Shown here: piece after piece, positions 59,704 through 64,000 of the stretch
How the letters are laid out: the number at the start of each line of letters is the position of its first letter
How positions within the stretch are numbered: position 1 is the first letter of the stretch
Source: ZC4RG30 sp046347045
Lineage (GTDB): Bacteria > Pseudomonadota > Gammaproteobacteria > Steroidobacterales > Steroidobacteraceae
DNA length: 64,000 nucleotides
Assembly (NCBI GenBank): GCA_046347045.1
Contig: JAXMGX010000014.1
Coordinates: 1-64,000 of the forward strand
Direction: 5' to 3'
Made by a program: the position numbers and the translations under genes
The notes under the pieces: model-generated
What the model saw: only the letters and a program-made list of their open reading frames with translations
The model's database searches: none
Told to the model about the DNA's origin: nothing

Positions 59704-60324
59704 ATGACCCTTCCGCGCAAGCGACCGGCCACCCGCGCGCCCGGCCGGCCCAGATCCTCCGCCTCGCGCGCTGCCATCCTGAAGGCGGCCTACCAGATCC
59801 TGCGTGAGCGGGGCTTCGCGGGTTTCACCGTCGAGGGCGTGGCTGCCCGCGCCGGCGCCGGCAAGGCCACCATCTACCGCTGGTGGCAGACCAAGGGCAC
59901 GCTGGCCATCGAGGCCTTCCTGGTTGGCATCGCACCGCGCATGGATGCAGTGACGCCGACGCAGTCGGCCATCGCCGATCTCAGGCGGCAGGTACATGTG
60001 GCCGCCATGCTCTATCGCGGCCGCGTCGGACAGTTGCTGCGCGAACTGATCGCGCTCGGCCAGGAAGACTCCGAGACCGGTCGCGCACTGCGCAGCGATT
60101 TCGTCGAGCCACGGCGCCGGGCGGTGCTCGGCCTGTTGGAGCGGGCGCAAGCTGCCGGTGAACTCAGCACCGACACCGATATCGAAGTGCTGGCCGATGC
60201 ATTGTGGGGACCCATCTTCCACCGGCTGCTGGTCAGCCGCATGCCGCTCGACCGAGGCTTCATCGACAAGCTGCTCGATCTGGTGCTGGCCGGCACGCGC
60301 AGGCAGCACAGCAGATTGGGCTAG
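59704..60324 (+). CDS. TetR/AcrR-family transcriptional regulator
   Basis: Repressor-type protein of 206 residues. The N-terminal helix-turn-helix is clear: AAILKAAYQILRERGFAGFT, VEGVAARAGAGKATIYRWW, preceded by a basic tail (LPRKRPATRAPGRPRSSA). The C-terminal ligand domain (VHVAAMLYRGRVGQLLRELI, then EDSETGRALRSDFVEPRRRA) is of the TetR_C type with family names unassigned. The divergent glutamate-synthase-like gene is the most likely target. Confidence 0.92.
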   Translation: MTLPRKRPATRAPGRPRSSASRAAILKAAYQILRERGFAGFTVEGVAARAGAGKATIYRWWQTKGTLAIEAFLVGIAPRMDAVTPTQSAIADLRRQVHVAAMLYRGRVGQLLRELIALGQEDSETGRALRSDFVEPRRRAVLGLLERAQAAGELSTDTDIEVLADALWGPIFHRLLVSRMPLDRGFIDKLLDLVLAGTRRQHSRLG

Positions 60325-60352
60325 CGGCCGAACGGCCGCAGCCGGCTGCGGC

Positions 60353-60817
60353 TTATTTCGACTCGGCCTCGACCAGCAGCGGGATGGCGTAGACCACCTC
60401 GGCCGCGCCATCTCCCGGTGGCTGGATCCGCACCACGATTTCGCCAATCCCGGCGGAGCGTGGAGTGACCGTGAAAGTCTGGCTGGCGGGCTTGCCTGCG
60501 GCCAGCGTGACCATGGCGGCCGAAGGATCGATCAGCAGCCCTTCGCCTTGCAGCAGCAGGGACAACACGCCGGGCTGTCCCGCAAGATCGAGCCGCAGCG
60601 GGGCGGGCTTGCCGACGGCAGGCTTGCCTTCGAACATGAAGCGCAGCGACACCGCGGGACTGCCCGGTGACTGCAGCACGGCCGCCACGCTGTCCTCATC
60701 GACAGGGGCTGCAATCGTGGCGGCGGCCGGTTTCGTGTGGGCGCCATTCGAGGCGGCGGGCTCCCGGCTGCAGGCCGCAACGCCCAGCAGCATCAACAGT
60801 GGCAGGACGACTCGCAT
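60353..60817 (-). CDS. Hypothetical lipoprotein
   Basis: Function unknown. The 154-residue product has a lipoprotein signal peptide with lipobox (MRVVLPLLMLLGVAACS, Cys16). After an Ala/Pro-rich linker comes a compact beta-rich domain: SPAVSLRFMFEGKPAVGKPA, LRLDLAGQPGVLSLLLQGEG, GEIVVRIQPPGDGAAEVVYA. The spacing of hydrophobic strands suggests an immunoglobulin-like fold. It lies 13 nt after srkA on the same strand. Confidence 0.82.
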   Translation of the reverse strand: MRVVLPLLMLLGVAACSREPAASNGAHTKPAAATIAAPVDEDSVAAVLQSPGSPAVSLRFMFEGKPAVGKPAPLRLDLAGQPGVLSLLLQGEGLLIDPSAAMVTLAAGKPASQTFTVTPRSAGIGEIVVRIQPPGDGAAEVVYAIPLLVEAESK

Positions 60818-60830
60818 CAGGCTCTCCCCA

Positions 60831-61862
60831 TCAATCCGGTGCGCGCAGCAGTGGCGGATCTTCCACTGCCTGAAGCTGTTCACGCAACTCGCCCACATGG
60901 CGTTCCCAGTAGCGCGGCTCGCCGAACCACGGAAAGGCCGGCGGAAAGGCCGGATCTTCCCAGCGTTCGGCAAGCCAGGCCGCGTGGTTCAGCATGCGCA
61001 TGCCGCGCAGGCACTCGATCAGCGCGGCTTCGCCGGCATCGAAATGCGCGAACTGTTCGTAGCCGTCCAGGAGGTCGGTCCACTCCGCCTGCTGCTGCGA
61101 GCTGGTGCCGGATGAGAACATCCACAGGTCCTGCACCACGGGCCCCATGAGGCAATCGTCGAAGTCCACGTACAGCGGACCGTTGGCGTTCCAGAGGATA
61201 TTGCCCAGGTGGCAGTCTCCGTGGATGCGCTGCATGCGCACCGGACCGCAGCGCTCGCTGCCGGCGCGGATGGCGGCGACCAGCGCCGCGGACACCTCCG
61301 CATAGCGCGCGTCCAGCGGCTCGGGGATGATGCCCTGCTCGAGCACGCGGCGACGTGCACGCTCGCCATGCTGCCAGTCGGAAATCGACGGACGCGAACG
61401 GAACGGCTGCTTCGCGCCGACGCGATGCAACCGGCCCAGCGTGCGGCCGAGCATGGCGCGATGCCCGGGCAGATCCAGTTCCGGCGCGCCGCCGGGCCAG
61501 CATTCGAACAGCGCGAACCGGAAACCCCCGGCCTGATGCAGCGTGTCGCCGTCGATCACCAGCGGCGCCGCCACGGCCAGCTCCGCCGCGGCAAGCTCCA
61601 GTGCAAAGGCATGCTCCTCGCGGATCTGCGCATCGCTCCAGCGGTGCGCCCGGTAGAACTTCGCCACGACGGCGTTCGGCAGCGCCCGCGGATCGCGCAC
61701 GCGCAGCGATTCGGCCTCCACTCCGATGCGATACACGCGATTCTCGTAGCTGTTCAGAGCCATCAGCCGGCCATCGGCCGCAAGGCCCAACCCCTCCACT
61801 GCGGCCAGCACCCGTTCCGGAGTGAGGCGTGCAAACGGTTTCTCGGGATCGGGGTGTGACAT
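60831..61862 (-). CDS. srkA: Stress response kinase A (YihE/SrkA)
   Basis: Serine/threonine protein kinase of the aminoglycoside-phosphotransferase fold that protects against stress-induced death; 343 residues. Motifs are LMALNSYENRVYRIGVEAES, VVAKFYRAHRWSDAQIREEH (ATP Lys), QRIHGDCHLGNILW (catalytic loop HGDCHLGN) and YVDFDDCLMGPVVQDLWMF (Mg2+ Asp). The MSHPDPEKPFARLTPERVL start at 61862 fits the family. It is divergent from galE. E. coli srkA lies beside dsbA; here it does not. Confidence 0.93.
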   Translation of the reverse strand: MSHPDPEKPFARLTPERVLAAVEGLGLAADGRLMALNSYENRVYRIGVEAESLRVRDPRALPNAVVAKFYRAHRWSDAQIREEHAFALELAAAELAVAAPLVIDGDTLHQAGGFRFALFECWPGGAPELDLPGHRAMLGRTLGRLHRVGAKQPFRSRPSISDWQHGERARRRVLEQGIIPEPLDARYAEVSAALVAAIRAGSERCGPVRMQRIHGDCHLGNILWNANGPLYVDFDDCLMGPVVQDLWMFSSGTSSQQQAEWTDLLDGYEQFAHFDAGEAALIECLRGMRMLNHAAWLAERWEDPAFPPAFPWFGEPRYWERHVGELREQLQAVEDPPLLRAPD

Positions 61863-61956
61863 GGATGGGATTTTGGGGGCAAAAGCGCCGGTCGGTGCGA
61901 GGCAGGCAGGTATCATCCCGCTACATTGTTCGTGTGTCAGGACTCTGGAGTACGTG

Positions 61957-62949
61957 GTGAAAGGCGCAATTCTGGTTACGGGCGGTGCGGGCTACATCGG
62001 CAGCCATACCGTACAGCAGCTTCGCGAACGGGGCGAGCAGGTGGTGGTGCTCGACAACCTCAGCACGGGATTCCGCCAGTCGGTGGAAGGCGTCAAACTG
62101 GTGGTGGGCGATGTCGGCGACTCGCAGCTCGTCGGCCAGTTGCTGCGCGAGCATGCAGTCGAAACCGTCATCCACTTCGCCGCGCACACCATCGTGCCCG
62201 AGTCGGTCAGCGATCCGCTGAAGTACTACGGCAACAACACCTGCCAGACGCGCAGCCTGCTGGCGAGCTGCCTCGCCCATGGCGTGAAGCATTTCGTGTT
62301 CTCGTCCACCGCCGCGGTCTACGGCATCCCCAAGGCCGGCCTTGCCGCCGAGGACACCACACTCGCGCCCATCAATCCCTATGGCACCTCGAAACTGATG
62401 TCCGAATGGATGCTGCGCGATGTGGCCGCCGCGTCGCCGCTGCGCTACGTGGTGCTGCGCTACTTCAACGTGGCCGGCTCGGACCCTGCCGGCCGCATCG
62501 GCCAGTCCACGGCCAAGGCCACGTTGCTGGTCAAGGTGGCCTGCGAGGCCAGCGTGGGCAAGCGCGAGCAGGTGAGCATCTTCGGCACCGACTACCCCAC
62601 TCCCGACGGCACCGGCGTGCGCGATTACATCCACGTGCAGGACCTCGCCAACGCGCACCTGCTGGCGGTGGACTACCTTGCCGGCGGCGGCGCCTCGCAG
62701 ACGCTGAACTGCGGCTATGGCCATGGCTACAGCGTCCGCCAGGTGCTGCAGAGCGTCGAACGTGTCAGCGGCTCGCCGCTGAAGATCATCGAGATGCCGC
62801 GGCGCGCGGGCGATCCGCCCAGCCTCGTGGCCCAGTCCGAGCGCATCCGTCAGGTGCTGGGGTGGAAGCCCCGGCTCGATGACCTGGACGCCATCGTGGC
62901 CAGCTCCCTGCAGTGGGAACACAAGTTGATCCGGGACCCCTGGCGCTGA
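61957..62949 (+). CDS. galE: UDP-glucose 4-epimerase
   Basis: Interconverts UDP-glucose and UDP-galactose for surface polysaccharide. The 330-residue SDR-fold product has ILVTGGAGYIGSHTVQQLRE (NAD loop), DNLSTGFRQSV, FVFSSTAAVYGIPKAG (catalytic Ser), NPYGTSKLMSEWMLRD (Tyr and Lys of the YxxxK pair) and VLRYFNVAGSDPAGRIGQ. The start is GTG at 61957, with GGAG 6 nt upstream; no ATG is available nearby. Confidence 0.94.
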   Translation: MKGAILVTGGAGYIGSHTVQQLRERGEQVVVLDNLSTGFRQSVEGVKLVVGDVGDSQLVGQLLREHAVETVIHFAAHTIVPESVSDPLKYYGNNTCQTRSLLASCLAHGVKHFVFSSTAAVYGIPKAGLAAEDTTLAPINPYGTSKLMSEWMLRDVAAASPLRYVVLRYFNVAGSDPAGRIGQSTAKATLLVKVACEASVGKREQVSIFGTDYPTPDGTGVRDYIHVQDLANAHLLAVDYLAGGGASQTLNCGYGHGYSVRQVLQSVERVSGSPLKIIEMPRRAGDPPSLVAQSERIRQVLGWKPRLDDLDAIVASSLQWEHKLIRDPWR

Positions 62950-62995
62950 AGGGCGACGGCAGACAGCGGGGCCGGCAACTCCTAGAATCCCGCTG

Positions 62996-64000
62996 ATGAA
63001 TCTGCTGCGCCCCCGTTCCCTCAGCGCGCTGGTGCTGCTGGGCCTCGCCATCATCGCGCTGCCGCTGGTGGGCGCGCTGGTGCTGGCGGGCCTGCAGATG
63101 CGTCAGCTCTCCGAGACCAGCGAACGCATCATCGCCGATGGCGTGGGCGCCACCCGGCTCACGCGCGACCTGTTCGCGCTGTCCTCCTCGCTCGAGCGGC
63201 AGGTGCGGCTGTACCCGGTGCTGGGCGACCGGCGCGTGATCGACGCATACAAGGCGCTGGATACCCGCCTCGCGGACATCGAGGGCCAGCTTGCGCGCCA
63301 GCTGCGTCTGGCCGAGGCACGCGCCTCGCTGACGCAGTTCGGCGATCTGCGCAGGGGCATCAGCCAGCAGATGCTGGCCGCCGCGACCACGCCGCCTGAC
63401 TACCCGCGCATGCAGGGGGATTTCGCGCGCATGGAGCAGCTTGCCGGCACACTGTCCACGCAGGTGAGCGCCTACATCGACACCGAGGTCAGCGGCCTGC
63501 GGGAACGCGCGCAGCGGGCACAGCAGCTCACCTTCTGGGGATTCATCCTGCTGATCCCGCTCACCGCCGGTGCCATCCTGCTGTTCTCGGTACGCGTCGG
63601 CCGACCGCTGGGGCAGATCGACCGCGCCATCAGCGAACTGGGCAGCGGCGCACTGCACCGGCCCATCGCCGTGCGCGGACCGGCCGACCTCGAACGCCTC
63701 GGACGGCAGCTCGAATGGCTGCGCATGCGTCTGCTGGAGCTGGCCCAGGAGCGCAACCGCTTCCTGCGGCACATGTCGCATGAACTGAAGACACCGCTGG
63801 CCAATATCCGCGAGGGCACGGAGCTCCTGATGGACGGCGCGGTGGGCGAACTGCAGGTGGCGCAGCGCGAGGTCACCGGCATCCTGCGCGAGAACGGCCT
63901 GAGGCTGCAGCGCATGATCGAGAACCTGCTCAGCTACAGCGCCTGGCAAACCTCGAGCGTGGGCCTCGATGTCAGCGAATTCCGACTGCGGCCGCTGGTC
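62996..64000 (+). CDS. glrK: Sensor histidine kinase GlrK/QseE-like (partial)
   Basis: The first 335 codons of a membrane histidine kinase; the gene continues past the right edge. The start MNLLRPRSLSALVLLGLAII leads into the first membrane helix. A periplasmic region of about 150 residues follows (ETSERIIADGVGATRLTRDL, then SSSLERQVRLYPVLGDRRVI), then the second membrane helix (LTFWGFILLIPLTAGAILLF), a HAMP domain (GRPLGQIDRAISELGSGALH) and HisKA with FLRHMSHELKTPLANIREGT. The HELKTPLA-REGTELL run is characteristic of GlrK (QseE). Its partner glrR should lie beyond the window. The catalytic ATPase domain is not visible. Confidence 0.9.
   Translation, partial: MNLLRPRSLSALVLLGLAIIALPLVGALVLAGLQMRQLSETSERIIADGVGATRLTRDLFALSSSLERQVRLYPVLGDRRVIDAYKALDTRLADIEGQLARQLRLAEARASLTQFGDLRRGISQQMLAAATTPPDYPRMQGDFARMEQLAGTLSTQVSAYIDTEVSGLRERAQRAQQLTFWGFILLIPLTAGAILLFSVRVGRPLGQIDRAISELGSGALHRPIAVRGPADLERLGRQLEWLRMRLLELAQERNRFLRHMSHELKTPLANIREGTELLMDGAVGELQVAQREVTGILRENGLRLQRMIENLLSYSAWQTSSVGLDVSEFRLRPLV

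Noticed and set aside
1..64000. CRISPR arrays, prophage, insertion sequences, tRNA or rRNA genes
   Set aside because: No regularly spaced repeats, transposase or integrase motifs, terminal inverted repeats or cloverleaf sequences were seen on either strand.

Overview
The window is a G+C-rich chromosomal segment of a gammaproteobacterium. The order rpsB-tsf-pyrH-frr-uppS-cdsA-dxr-rseP-bamA-skp-lpxD-fabZ-lpxA-lpxB-rnhB-dnaE is the classical gammaproteobacterial order. Long-form PstA/PstC, GTP-type PEP carboxykinase and a Pho cluster carrying a porin fit a Xanthomonadales/Nevskiales/Steroidobacter-like lineage; the exact taxon cannot be fixed by eye. No tRNA, rRNA, CRISPR, insertion sequence or prophage was seen. 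No gap without a gene exceeds 300 bp; the largest is 228 bp (42035-42262).

Layout. 1-15.2 kb (minus): translation, undecaprenyl/isoprenoid, outer-membrane assembly and lipid A genes, ending in partial dnaE. rpsB has its own promoter and a structured leader, and a terminator follows tsf. lpxB, fabZ and lpxD carry a cluster of indels plus one premature stop. 15.3-20.8 kb (plus): map, glnD, dapC, dapD. 20.8-37.3 kb: a BtuB-like receptor with a predicted seven-repeat beta-propeller lipoprotein, then the phosphate regulon (pstB, pstA, pstC, a porin, pstS, phoU, phoR, phoB) with two Pho-box-like sites, interrupted by dapE (plus) and dsbB, followed by tsaB and a DinG/YoaA helicase. 37.5-41.4 kb: pckG, a class III nucleotide cyclase with an FHA domain behind a consensus CRP-type site, and dusA. 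41.5-43.9 kb: an ECF sigma factor divergent from a tiny secreted Lys-Cys repeat peptide, an uncharacterised HGHFH protein and a GlcG/HbpS protein. 43.9-54.4 kb (minus): prolyl oligopeptidase, tdh, kbl, an enolase-superfamily enzyme, a 2-hydroxyacid dehydrogenase, SirB, quinol NO reductase, a sulfurtransferase and a YgaP-like membrane protein. 54.4-64 kb: a persulfide-sensor-like ArsR with OsmC, an ECF sigma/VWA pair, a glutamate-synthase-like protein, TetR, a lipoprotein, srkA, galE and a partial glrK kinase.

The genes are tightly packed. ATGA, GTGA, TTGA or TGATG start/stop overlaps join many neighbours and were used to choose starts, including several TTG and GTG starts. The least explained module is the ECF/Lys-Cys peptide/HGHFH locus at 41.5-43.2 kb. 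The best-supported regulatory inferences are the phoB Pho box, the CRP-type site upstream of the cyclase, and the two-cysteine ArsR that fits the BigR/SqrR/YgaV persulfide sensors.
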